NCBI GenBank assembly: GCA_022592445.1
Contig: JABYQR010000250.1
Span: 1 to 64,000, forward strand
Length of the DNA stretch: 64,000 nucleotides
From: Cytidiella melzeri
Lineage: Eukaryota > Basidiomycota > Agaricomycetes > Polyporales > Irpicaceae
Reading direction: 5' to 3'
Shown here: positions 1 through 10,309 of the stretch, in pieces
Position numbering within the stretch: position 1 is the first letter of the stretch
Layout of the letters: every line of letters starts with the position of its first letter
The notes under the pieces: generated by a model
The model's input: only the letters and a program-made list of their open reading frames with translations
Told to the model about the DNA's origin: nothing
Database searches by the model: none
Translations under genes and position numbers: made by a program

Positions 1-2150
1 TAGGCTTCGCCAACTTCTATCAGCGTTTCATCAACGATTTTGCTACACATGCAAAACCGCTCACTATTCTGACAAAGAAGGACCAATCCTGAATCTGGAA
101 AGATGCTCAGGAACAGGCCTTCCAAAGTCTGAAACAGGCTCTTACGTCAGCACCTATTCTGAGGATACCAGATGACAAAAACCCTTTCCATCTGGAAACA
201 GACGCTAGCAACTTTGCTACAGGAGCGGTATTATCACAACTGGACCCAGCTGACAAGCTGTGGCATCCAGTAGCCTTCTACTCTAAATCACTCAACGTCC
301 ATGAACGTAATTATGAGATATACAATAAAGAGTTGTTGGCTATTATCCGCACCCTGGAAGAGTATCGTCAACATCTGGAGGGACATCCGATTACCGTAGA
401 AATATGGTCGGATCACCAAAACCTGGCATATTTCAGGAATGCCCAGAAGCTGACTTGGAGACAAGCGTGATGGGCATTATACCTCACGCGATTCAATTTT
501 GTGCTCCGGCACAAACCCAGAAAGACCATGCTTACCGCAGATCCTCTGTCCAGGAGGCCAGATCATGAAGAGGGGGTAAATTCCGATAACGAGGACAAAA
601 TTCTCCTTAAACCCGAGTTTTTTGCCATCTCTGCTATTGAAAACTCTCATGACTCGCCTATCAACGATGATGAAATCCTAAGACGGGTCAAGGAAGCACT
701 CATGAACAACAAAGTTACCAAGGACTATCAGCAGTTACTTAACTCTGGTCCTAGGGAGTTCAAGAAATCACTAGAGGAATGGAATTTTGAGAATGGATTA
801 CTCCTATACCGTGGAAAAGTCTACATTCCCAAAGATCAGAAATTAGATCTGAGACACCAAATTATCCAGATGCATCATGATCTACCTTCTGCCGGACATC
901 CTGGCAGATGGAAAACGTACGAACTGATCTCGAGAAACTACTGGTGGCCAGGTTTAACCACCGATGTCAAGAAATACATGACAGGCTGTGACATATGTCA
1001 GCGGATGAAGACTCGTCCGCAACAGCCTTATGGACCACTCATCCCTAATCCGGTTCTGGATGAACCATGGGATATCATGACTGTCGACTTGATTACTCAG
1101 TTACCGGAGTCTGATGGCTTCAATGCTATCTGCGTAGTCGTAGACCGCCTCACTAAAAGGGCGCACTTCTTCCCTATTGTAAACAAGTTCTCGGCAAAAG
1201 ATCTTGCAGCTCTACTCTATGAGAGAGTCTGGACCCTTCATGGGTTACCTTCGCAAATCATTTCCGACTGAGGTCCACAATTCGCACCAGAGTTATTCCA
1301 AGAATGGTGTAAAATGCTAGGGATAGAATCTACAATGACTACCGCGTATCATCCGCAGACTGATGGTCAAACTGAACGAGTTAATCAAACGCTCAAACAA
1401 TACTTGCGTTGTTACGTTGATCAACTACACGACGACTGGGCTAGACTGCTCAGCTCGGCTGAGTTCGCATACAACAATGCAGCACACAAGGGAACTAAGC
1501 ACTCGCCTTTTTACCTCAAATACGGCAGACACCCTAGAGCTGGTCCAACGCTCACTAAGGACCTGAAAAGGTCTGACATGAATGACATCATGTGGAACCG
1601 CTTGCAAGCTCAAGAGCATGCTAAGGCGGCGTTACAACTTGCGGCTGAACGCATGAAGTGGTACTACGACAAGCACGTCCAGAAGGTCCCCTTCAACGAA
1701 GGCAATCAGGTCATGCTAGATCTGAGAGACCACCAAAAATCTGGACATAAGCTGTCAGCCAAGTACTACGGCCCATTCAAGATTGCTGAAAAGCTTTCGC
1801 CGGTCACATTCAGACTGGAAGGGCCCAAACGTTCACCAAGGATACATCCTGTATTCCATGCAAGCAACTTGGTACCGTATAACGAACCTGAATTCGAAGG
1901 CCAAAAGCTGGAGATGCCTCCGCCAGATATCATCAACGGAGAAGAAGAATACAAAGTCGAGAAGATTCTCAAGTCAAAACGTACAGGTCGTGCCAAAAAG
2001 CTTCAGTATTACATACGCTGGAAAGGCTACGGACCGAACGACAACACGTGGGAACCTGTAGAAAACATCACGCACGCTCAAGAAGTGATCAAGGAATTCT
2101 ACGACAATCATCCCCAAGCTATTTGCTCAGCTACGATTTACTGTGTATAA
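1..2150 (+). mobile_element. Ty3/gypsy chromovirus pol, 3' part (RT end, RNase H, integrase, chromodomain); three in-frame TGA
   Basis: Replication polyprotein of an LTR retrotransposon, cut by the window edge. One continuous frame (third base of the window) runs from the end of the RT connection (GFANFYQRFI) through RNase H (ETDAS, then DHQN near 415), the integrase zinc-binding HHCC module (CDICQ near 990), the DDE core (VDLI near 1085, ISD near 1262, AYHPQTDGQTERVNQ near 1340) and a C-terminal chromodomain (YYIRWKGY near 2010). The frame is broken only by TGA codons at 90-92, 468-470 and 1269-1271. At the last two, the family has Arg (QARWAL and SDRGPQF), so CGA to TGA is the likely change. 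There is no frameshift, which suggests a fairly young copy. It ends 237 bp before its 3' LTR. Confidence 0.95.
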
Positions 2151-2386
2151 AGTTACGAACAATACACCAAGGATCATCCACGATCCAATGACGCAACCGA
2201 GGAGGGTACGGACTAGACTACCATCAGCCAATGAGGTGTGAACCCCATCAGGGGCGTCGGTAGAAGCCGCTAGAGTCACTCGGAATTGCTTAGGCACCCT
2301 CTTGACAATGGTGAAAAGTGGACTCAATGACCAAGGTGTTTGTTCAAAACTCTTTGCACAGAGTTCAAAGCAAGAAGGGGGGGTAA
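2151..2386 (+). other. Post-pol spacer and polypurine tract of the first gypsy element
   Basis: This short non-coding stretch lies between the pol stop and the LTR. It ends in a purine run (AAGCAAGAAGGGGGGG, about 2369-2384) directly before the LTR start TGTCACAG at 2387. A purine tract touching the 3' LTR is the plus-strand primer expected in this family. I see no coding sequence in the spacer. Confidence 0.75.
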
Positions 2387-3111
2387 TGTCACAGATTTTC
2401 AATGTTTCTACAAGACTTGCCTTACCAGGCAACGGTATTATTGGGAATATTTAAGCGCCTGTCAAGCGCTTATCCAGCGCTTATCCGGTGTCTATTTAGG
2501 CGCTTATCCAGTGCTTATCTGGTGCTTATCAGGCACCTATTCCGGCGCTTATTCTCAGTGCCTATCAATTGATGCGCTGATGCGCCTCCTGTCTCTGATG
2601 CGCTGATGCGCTCCTTTCCTTATCTGTGTATCACATGATAGAATTCTCTGGTACCTTGTGGAACTTGCTGGAACTATGATGTCATAGTATAGAACATTCC
2701 ATTAGATGATGTCATAGTCCATAGAACCTTCTGGAAAAGTCTAGCCTTGTCTTAGAACAAGCTAGAACAAGTCTAGCCTTGGAGCTAGGTCATAGGGTCA
2801 GGTCATAGGAACAATTGCTATTGGTTGATTATTGAAGTGGCACCACTAGGGCATAGGGCATGCTTAGTAAGGTAGATTACTTTGCTTACTCATGTAGGTA
2901 TTAGGAGTCTTAGGGTAGTACCTGGGGTCCTCCCCTTCATGTATATATAGAGGCACTCCTGAGGGCATATCCCCTCAGTCTTATCCACTCTGTTGAACCA
3001 GGACTACTCAGTACCCACCAGTACTTCGCTCACCACCACTCTTACTCTCTATCTCACCACATCCCCCTCAAGTTAACCAACTTATCTGGTGAGTGTAGCA
3101 TTACTGTTACA
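2387..3111 (+). repeat. 3' LTR of first gypsy element (725 bp)
   Basis: The LTR starts TGTCACAG just after the polypurine tract and ends CTGTTACA, giving the TG...CA ends and imperfect inverted tips of a gypsy LTR. A TATA box (TGTATATATAG, about 2939-2949) lies in its second half, as expected for the U3/R boundary. The first 170 bp carry a degenerate tandem repeat of a CGCTTATCCGG-like unit (about 2455-2560). Immediately after it, the pol frame of another element continues, so the LTR marks the junction of a nested insertion. The 5' LTR is outside the window, so identity and target duplication cannot be checked. Confidence 0.8.
2455..2560 (+). repeat. Degenerate minisatellite inside the LTR (CGCTTATCC-type unit)
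   Basis: About eight to nine variants of an 11-13 bp unit (GCGCTTATCCAG, GCTTATCTGGT, GCTTATCAGGC, CCTATTCCGG and similar) follow each other in the promoter-side part of the LTR. Such arrays in a U3 region may act as repeated protein-binding sites; that role is an inference. Confidence 0.7.
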
Positions 3112-6100
3112 GATACAACACCCACTGCAGACTATATTACACCTTCAAAGATCTCGGTCACTCCAGAATGGGTAGCTGAACAGGAAGAGTCACTCTATTG
3201 GGCCAAGGACTACCTATGGCACAAAGAGACCATTGAAGAAGCAATAGCGGGAGGCAAAGATCTCATCTACATCTGGGTCAAACACAATGTGTCTCAACAA
3301 GTGGCCGAAGCGCAGCACAAGGAGAAAAGCGAACAAACTATTGAAGACATTGTACCAGCTGAGTTCTTGGGATTCCAATTTGTGTTTGAGAAGCACGCAT
3401 CAGAACGATTACCAGAACGAAAGAAATGGGATCACGCAATAGACCTTGTACCGGGAGCAGAAATGAAGAACTGTAAAGTTTACCCGCTGTCACAACCGGA
3501 ACAGGTTGAACTCAACAACTTCATTACGGAACACTTGCGGAAAGGGTACATACAACCCTCGAAATCCCCAATGGCTTCTTCATTCTTCTTTGTCAAAAAG
3601 AAGGATGGCTCATTACGACCAATACAAGACTACTGAATCCTGAACACCATGACAAAGAAGAACACATACCCACTACCGTTGATTCCGGAACTTATTGACA
3701 AACTCAAAGGAGCAAAGATACTCACCAAACTGGATGTGCAATGGGGATACAACAATGTACGCATCAAAGAGGGCAACGAGTGGAAGGCAGCATTCAAGAC
3801 CAACCTTGGCCTGTTCAAGCCGACAGTCATGTTGTTTTGACTTACCAACTCACCAGCAACGTTTCAATCCATGATGAACAAGATCTTTGCAGATCTTATT
3901 GACACGGGGCATGTAGTAGTTTATATGGACAACATCCTCATGTTTACCAAAGACCGGGCATTGCACGACATCCTCATCAAACAGGTGTTACAACGGCTGA
4001 AAGACAACAACCTGTTCCTGAAACAGGAGAAATGCATGTTCCAACAATCACGCATCGAATACCTTGGGCTCATTGTGTCTTACAACAACCTAGAGATGGA
4101 CCTGGGTAAAGTCTCTGCGGTGGCCGATTGGCCAATACCCCGTGAAGTCAAAGAAGTCCAATCATTCCTTGGATTTGCCAACTTCTATCGACGGTTTATC
4201 CCCAACTTTTCTGACATCGCGCAACAATTGTACCACCTGACCAAGAAAACAACTGTATGGGACTGGACGGTGGCCTGTCAAACTGCCTTTGACGGATTAA
4301 AGAGAGTCTTCTGCAGTGCACCACTACTCAAGATGCCAGATGCAGGCGAACCATTCCAAGTGGAAACTGACACATCTAGTTATGCAACAGGAGCGGTGCT
4401 ATCACAACAGGATGAACAGGACATTGGCACCCCTGCGCGTATCTCTCTCAGTCAATGACGGTAACCGAACAAAATTATGACATCTACAATAAGGAACTTC
4501 TTGCCATCATGCGTGCATTGGAAGAGTGGCACCACTATTTGGAAGGGGCAACTTACGATTTCGACATCTACACCGACCATCAGAACCTCACATATTTCAA
4601 AGAAGCACACAAATTGAACCGAAGACAAGCACGTTGGGCATTGTACCTCTCAAGATTCTCCGATTATTCCACCGGCCTGGAACTACAATGACAGTTCCTG
4701 ATGCCCTTTCTAGACGCGTTGATCATGATCTAAGGGGGGGGGTGATAATTCCGAGCAGATCCTGCTACCAGAGCATCTTTTTCATCTACAAGTCATAGAT
4801 CAGGATCAACACGCAACAACCACCAATACTCCACTCCTTGACCGCAGACAGGTTGCTGAACTAGACAACCAAGTCAGCAATGCACTACAAACGCTACTAG
4901 CCTCCAAAGGCAACAAAGCAGTAAAACGTGACCTAGAGGACTGGAAGGCAGAAGATGGTCTACTTTACTACAAGGACAAGATCTACGTACCAAAAGACCA
5001 ACAACTTCGACGAGACTTAGTAAAGTCGTTCCATGACACGTGGCACAGGACAGCCTGGACGATTCAAGACAATAGAAATCATTTAACAAACCTTCTGGTG
5101 GCCAGACATGACTGTATTCATCAAGAGCTACGTCACAGGGTGTGCCTCGTGTCAAAGCGTTAAGATTCAGAACCAGCCCAAGAACATACCGATTCACCCA
5201 ATTAGTTCTGAAAAGAGCTATCTACCGTTCCAAGTAGTTTCTGTTGATTTCATAGGAGAATTACCAGCAAGTGACAAGTACAACGCAATCATGGTGGTTG
5301 TGGACCAAGGATGCACCAAGTCAACGGTACTGGTTCCGTGCACCACCAACACTTCGGCCGAAGTAACGGCTGAACTATACATGCACAACTTGTGGCGACG
5401 CTTTGGCCTACTGGAGAAAGTCATATCTGACCGAGGACCCCAGTTTGCTGCCAAATTCCAGAAAGAACTCTGCTCTAAGTTGGGCATCCAACAGAATATC
5501 AGCACAGCATATCACCCCGAGACAGACGGCAAACGAACGTGTCAATCAGGAATTAGAACAGTATCTTTGAGCCTTCTGCAATTACCGCCAAACTGATTGG
5601 GCTAGACTTCTTACTACTGCCAAGTTTGCACACAACATCCGATATCACTCGGCAATTCGACATTCCCCATTCAAAGCACTACTAGGATATGAACCCAGAG
5701 TAGTGGATGTCATCAATCCACATTCCAACATTCCCTCTATTACCGAGCGCATCCATCAGATCGTCCAGATCCGGGATGAGCTACATGCCAGCAGCCGCAT
5801 GGCAGCAGAAGCAGTACGCATGTCACGCAACAAACGAGGGTTTCAGCCATACACAGTGGGTCAGAAAGTCTGGCTGGAAGGAAAGAACATTACTACCACA
5901 AGGCCCTCGGCTAAACTTGCACCCAAACGTCATGGACCATTTGAAATAACCAAAGTACTGGGACCAATCACCTACAAACTCCGACTACCATTGGACTGGA
6001 AGATCCACCCTGTGTTCCACGCCGGACTTCTCACCCCGTTTACAGAAACACCGGAGTATGGACCAGCATACACCGAACCACCCCCAGAAATCATCAATAT

Positions 6101-6340
6101 GAAGAAGAATAGAAGTTGAGCAATACTCCATAGTCGACATAACAGGCAAGGGAAACTTGAATATTGGTAAAGTGGACTGGGTATGGAGACTCGGAGAACT
6201 CATGGACTCGACCTCAAGATATGGAGAATGCCACAGAAGCTATAGCAGAGTTTCATAAGAAATACCCTAGTGCAGTATATAAGGACCGAGTTCGCGGAAA
6301 ACAAAGCGAAGAAATCAAGCATGAGCACAGCCGCTGACAT
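3112..6340 (+). pseudogene. Second Ty3/gypsy pol, decayed (RT, RNase H, integrase, chromodomain)
   Basis: The reading begins mid-protein at 3112, in the segment just before RT, and continues through RT (KKDGSLRPIQDY, LTNSPATFQ, YMDN), RNase H ([21 protein letters not shown]), the integrase zinc module, the DDE core (VDFIG, ISDRGPQF, AYHPETDG) and a chromodomain remnant ending near 6340. Damage: TGA at 3634-3636 (family Arg after DY) and 3838-3840 (family Gly in PFGLTN); frameshifts near 4420, 4670, 5040 and 5535, another near 6110; and the second catalytic Asp of the RT YXDD box is Asn (codon 3931-3933). Gag and protease are missing because the other element interrupts it or because they were lost. 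This copy is inactive. Confidence 0.93.
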
Positions 6341-7975
6341 TACTGCCCTTGCTATCGCTGCATCTGCTGCCCTCGTATTCTCCATCCTCATCATCTACTA
6401 CCACGTCACTGTCGTTCTCCCCTGACCAACAGAGAACACTCGAACATAGTTCTCACTACATAAAGGATCGTTCCAACGCCGGCTCCCACATTCCAACTTG
6501 GGACTAAACATGTTCTTTTACCTTGCCTTTTTCCTCGCCCTGTTCTCCTTCCTGGTTCCTGCGTTCTTCCTTGGCTGGCAGGGCATTCCGGCCCACTGCC
6601 AATCTATTTCACCTTGCCATTGTTTTTTCTCTCCCGTCTTGCCTTCCAATATACCCGAGTCACAACCGAGTTTTCTGTGACACCATAACGTTGTTTGTGG
6701 AAAACCGTGATCAGTTGGACCAGATCAATCGGGATCACGAGCAACATCATATAAACTCGTTCTGGGCCTCCCTCGACCCCACCAACAGGACGCCCTGATG
6801 AGTACCACTTCCAACGAACCGTCAACCGTTGGCCAAAAACTACACCTCCTATACCATCTGATTGATCATCCTTCCTATGTCTTTCCAAACCCTTTCTTTC
6901 ATACCCCAACTTCTCTTTGGCCACGGCAGTGCCTTCATTCATTTTCTTTACAATTATGCTCGTCTTTCCACTTTCAATAACCCTCCTATCGCCATGATGC
7001 ACCTGGTAGTGCTGCACATTTCCTAACCTTTTATTCTGTCTATGGCAGTCATCATGGAGTTATTTGACACGTCATGGAGGCGTATGAAGACGATGAGGTC
7101 TACACCATCCAGATCAACACGGGGGATTTCTCACGCAACCGTACGTATCGGAGTCCCAGGTGCCGTAGGGCTTCTGCCGAATGGCGCATTTGCGGCTTGT
7201 TTGGGAGCACCCCGACCACGATGGTTTCATTGACCAATGGTTCGACATTCCTGACCCCATCAACCACGCTCGCACGTTTACACCCTGCCTATCGTTGAAT
7301 ACACTACCATGCCTGGAGATCGACCTGACTGGGCCAATGCTACCATTCAGGGAAGCACTCAGATGTTCCTCATGGTCTTCCGTCGACAACTTCCCCCTGT
7401 CTTGGCAATCGAGCAGACGAACTGGACTGTGAAGGGCCCATGGCTACGGGCAGTACGAGATCGGGAATTTCTCCGTGCAAGGACATCCCTACTGCACGAC
7501 TTCCTCTCGAGTTAGCTGCCACCGAACAAATGGTTCAACAGCTCGTCCCTCACAGGACCAACGGGTACCAAGGTCTCGTTTTGATCTCATCTTGTGGGAA
7601 TGGTTGGCACGGTTGGAGCAACTTCGAAGGGATAGGGATCTTCGTCTCGCACTACAGTCATACGACGGAAGCAGTATCTATCAATGCCCGGGCTAATACT
7701 CATTATTACCGAGTCCCCGCCCCCCTCTGGCTCGGTCCAGAACGGAGAACGAGCCACAGGCGAACGCCCTCGTCAACGACGTCGTATGACCCCCCCTACT
7801 CCCACACCACCTCCAAGACCACCAGCTCCCACTCCTGCCAATGCTCCATTGACCAGACTAAGGACAGTGCCTGCCCTCGTCGAAGACAATGATACCACGC
7901 CGGAGTCTCCTCCTTCACCTTTGACTCCACTCAGTGACACGATGCAACACTCGCAAACAACGAGTCTTAAAGGGG
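6318..7975 (+). pseudogene. Extra 3' coding region of second gypsy element (membrane-anchor start, Pro-rich end), degraded
   Basis: Between the chromodomain and the polypurine tract are about 1.6 kb that read as broken protein in alternating frames. A small frame at 6320-6424 begins MSTAADITALAIAAS and is one strong transmembrane helix. From about 7070, protein-like pieces succeed each other with frame changes: MEAYEDDEVYTIQ; RLVWEHPDHDGFIDQWFDIPDP at about 7190-7250; RPDWANATIQGSTQMFLM at about 7325-7380; LWEWLARLEQLRRDRD near 7590-7640; then a Pro/Arg-rich tail to about 7970. I infer one former ORF or two. An env-like or accessory role is possible, but no retroviral Env signature is visible. 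I do not recognise the family. Confidence 0.55.
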
Positions 7976-7981
7976 AGGTAA

Positions 7982-8692
7982 TGTTACGAACGGTCTTCAC
8001 ACCCTATTATTTTCCTTTACTTCTTCGATTACCTTGATAACCAGTTATCTTCTTTACAATTGCCTAGACGATCCAACTCGTCTTTCCTCCATCATTCCCT
8101 GATCCACATTGCCTCCGTTCAACACGGACTATTATGTTACCAGTTGCCTTCTGATGTCCATTCAAATCTCGGACCTAACTCCAATTGGTTACCATTGCCT
8201 TGGTGCAACCCTCGGCCTTTCCATACCTCCGTTACCACTCCATTGGGTCCAACCCCGTCTATCCCCTGTTTTGGATCCAACTCCGTCTATCCCCTGTTTT
8301 GGGTTCAACCCCTTTCTATTGATTCCTGCCTCATGTTTCACCTTTCTATTGTTCCTTGTTTCCGCACCTTGACGGTCTTTTCTCTCATTGGCTTTCCAAA
8401 GTAGTGGCTGTTCTCTGTGCATTGTTCCTCCTTTCTGTTTCTCTGATTTGCTACCACTACCTCGGACTGGTCCAAAAGTAGTTAGGTCAACATGTATAAA
8501 TAGCCGTTAGACATGGGGCTAGAACCTCAGTCTATCCACTTCGTATCAATATTCCTTCTATCGAACCATCATCTGTCTGCCACTGTGCCTGACAGCGACC
8601 GCGCGGCCTAGACCATCATCAGACCTTGAGTGTAGCTACACCAGGGGGTTCTGACCTGACAACTTGTCCCTTGACGATAGTCGGTCTTAACA
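7982..8692 (+). repeat. 3' LTR of second gypsy element (711 bp)
   Basis: A purine tract (AAAGGGGAGG, about 7970-7979) precedes TGTTACGAACGG, and the repeat ends GTCTTAACA at 8692, so the tips are short imperfect inverted repeats (TGTTA...TAACA). A TATA box (TATAAATAG, about 8494) lies in the expected U3 position. Two near-identical pieces, each beginning GGTCCAACCCCGTCTATCCC or a close variant, sit in tandem near 8245-8300. The flank starts CTTGG at 8693; the matching 5' flank lies outside the window. Confidence 0.75.
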
Positions 8693-8719
8693 CTTGGCAG
8701 AGTCCAGACAATAGCTATT
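8693..8719 (+). repeat. 27-bp direct repeat, copy 1
   Basis: The sequence starting CTTGGCAGAGTCCAGACAAT is found again, identical over 27 bases, at 10206-10232, and the likeness continues for about ten more bases (TTCTCCTTTA against TTCTTCTTTA). It abuts the LTR end at 8692. It may be the edge of an older repeat family into which the gypsy element jumped. Confidence 0.7.
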
Positions 8720-9030
8720 GTTCTCCTTTATTTCCTGCAAGCTCTCGCAGCTTCTGCACAGCCTCTTGCTGTGATGAATCCAGCGACTCCAGCCCACGTT
8801 CATAGTCTGATGTGTCCTCCAAAATCTGTATTGCCCGCTCCTCATCAATAAGGTTTGCTTCTGTGTTGAGCCACTCTTCGTCCTCCGACGGCACAGTTTT
8901 CTTGGCTGCCAGCAGTGCTGTGATCTTGTCACGTTGCTCCTTGACACGGGCCTTCAAAACCTTCAGGACTTTATTAGGATGTCCAGTGGCTTGGCCATTT
9001 TATGAGCAGCAAAGTGGACAAGGAGGTTGA
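8693..9030 (-). pseudogene. Fragment of a coiled-coil ORF, probably repeat-borne
   Basis: On the minus strand an 80-residue open stretch (about 8957 to 8715) reads KARVKEQRDKITALLAAKK, then EDEEWLNTEANLIDEERAIQ and QQEAVQKLRELAG, a highly charged predicted coiled coil. It has no clear start, and upstream the frame is lost after about 9030. The downstream end overlaps a 27-bp sequence that is repeated at 10206. Codon use looks genuine, but the setting between repeats suggests a remnant of a mobile or lineage-expanded gene. Function unknown. Confidence 0.45.
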
Positions 9031-9177
9031 GTTATTGCTTGTCATCAACGGCACGCCTGCCACTCATTTGTGTATGCTGGCGCACACAGATTTTCTGTAG
9101 AATGTTTTGATCACATCAAGATTTGTTGACATGGATACATAATTATTTCTTGCATCATTTTGAAAATTTAGATGTAA

Positions 9178-9320
9178 AATTATGGGTTATGGACCTCAAA
9201 AAGTTATGGATTATGGGGTAAGGGGGAGTTATGGGTTTTGAGTTGACTTTGGCAGGGGCACAACCCGGTGGATCAAAAAAAGTAAGGGTTATGGGAATTA
9301 TGGGTTATGGGGGCTATGAA
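9178..9320 (+). repeat. Degenerate TTATGGG-type repeat tract
   Basis: TTATGGGTTATGG, GTTATGGATTATGGGG, GTTATGGGTTTTG and GGGTTATGGGAATTATGGGTTATGGGGG occur within about 140 bp. The unit resembles the fungal telomere unit TTAGGG with one extra T but is irregular and internal. The surrounding 9030-9700 is AT-rich and shows no gene. Confidence 0.65.
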
Positions 9321-9739
9321 ATAAGAGAGAGTTGTGCTCTGCGCATACCCTGCCACCGCGTAGTATTGTTGTTGGTATAGCTCCAAATCAAATATGGTAT
9401 TGTATACAATTTGGCTACTCAATACCCACAAAATAAGCACATGTTTAGTTCATGTTATGATCCAAATTGGATCACGTGATCAGGAACAAACTTCCAATCA
9501 CTCCAGCATCCTTCCGCCGCTACCCTGCGTATTCATCGAACATGCCCCCGACCAAACTCCGGACCCTCAACTCATGCTCCTGAACATATCCCAAACCCTT
9601 CACAACTTTGTCACCAAACTCATTCCACATTCAATACTACCTTGTACTTTTCACTTCATCTGTTTCTGATACTCTGATCCAATTCCAATATCCTTCCTGA
9701 ACAATCAACTAGATGATTTTCTGTATATACATCTCCTAA

Positions 9740-9880
9740 CAGACTTCTCACATGTAGTTGTATATAAGCTGATCCAACTTGTACAGTAGAAGTCCTAGGT
9801 TCAAATACTGATTTAGATTCCCCTCTCTACTGTCGTGGATGGCCCGACTAGCCCTTATTTTTTGCAATTTACCTCTTGTT
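9740..9880 (+). repeat. Possible tRNA-derived SINE
   Basis: The segment GTAGAAGTCCTAGGTTCAAATAC (about 9787-9808) looks like the anticodon-arm/T-arm part of a tRNA, with a near-consensus RNA polymerase III B box (GGTTCAAATAC). A T-run (TTATTTTTT, about 9856-9865) follows about 55 bp later and could end transcription. The A box upstream is not convincing, and no second copy is visible in the window. Confidence 0.3.
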
Positions 9881-10205
9881 TTTATCTATAAAACCTTGGG
9901 CTGCAACCCAGTTGCAATCCTCTCCGCACAAACCACTTGCACGTCTATTAAGCACCTGTATCACGTGGCTTAGATGCTCTACATGGTCACGTTACTTGCT
10001 GCTACGTCACACTGGCATGTAACTCAGCTTATGTAAGACCACATGGCTCAGCCCATAGCTAGGGTTTGACATCATAGATACTGTTCACATGGACTCCTAT
10101 TGTTCTTTCACTATTATTCTCTTTATGGTAGAATGTTCTCACAGGTGTGGGAATGGAATACAATAACTGGTCTCCTTTTAGATAGATTCTCTCATGAGTA
10201 GAGGT

Positions 10206-10232
10206 CTTGGCAGAGTCCAGACAATAGCTATT
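10206..10232 (+). repeat. 27-bp direct repeat, copy 2
   Basis: Identical to 8693-8719 over 27 bases, starting CTTGGCAGAGTCCAGACAAT. Between the two copies lie 1.5 kb of AT-rich repeat debris. In both places the minus strand reads the same short peptide (NSYCLDSAK), so both may come from the same repeat family. Confidence 0.7.
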
Positions 10233-10309
10233 TTTCTTCTTTAGGTAGTACAATTATTCTTTGTTCACATGGCTTCTTGCAAAGCCTGCCCTTAAGATAG
10301 TCTGTGCGC

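Noticed and set aside
2387..3111. Reading this LTR as the 5' LTR of the second gypsy element
   Set aside because: It follows a polypurine tract and the end of element 1 pol, and what follows is pre-RT coding sequence without primer-binding site, gag or protease. Its tips also differ from the LTR at 7982-8692.
9178..9320. True telomere or chromosome end
   Set aside because: The unit has an extra T, is irregular, and lies between repeats with long sequence on both sides.
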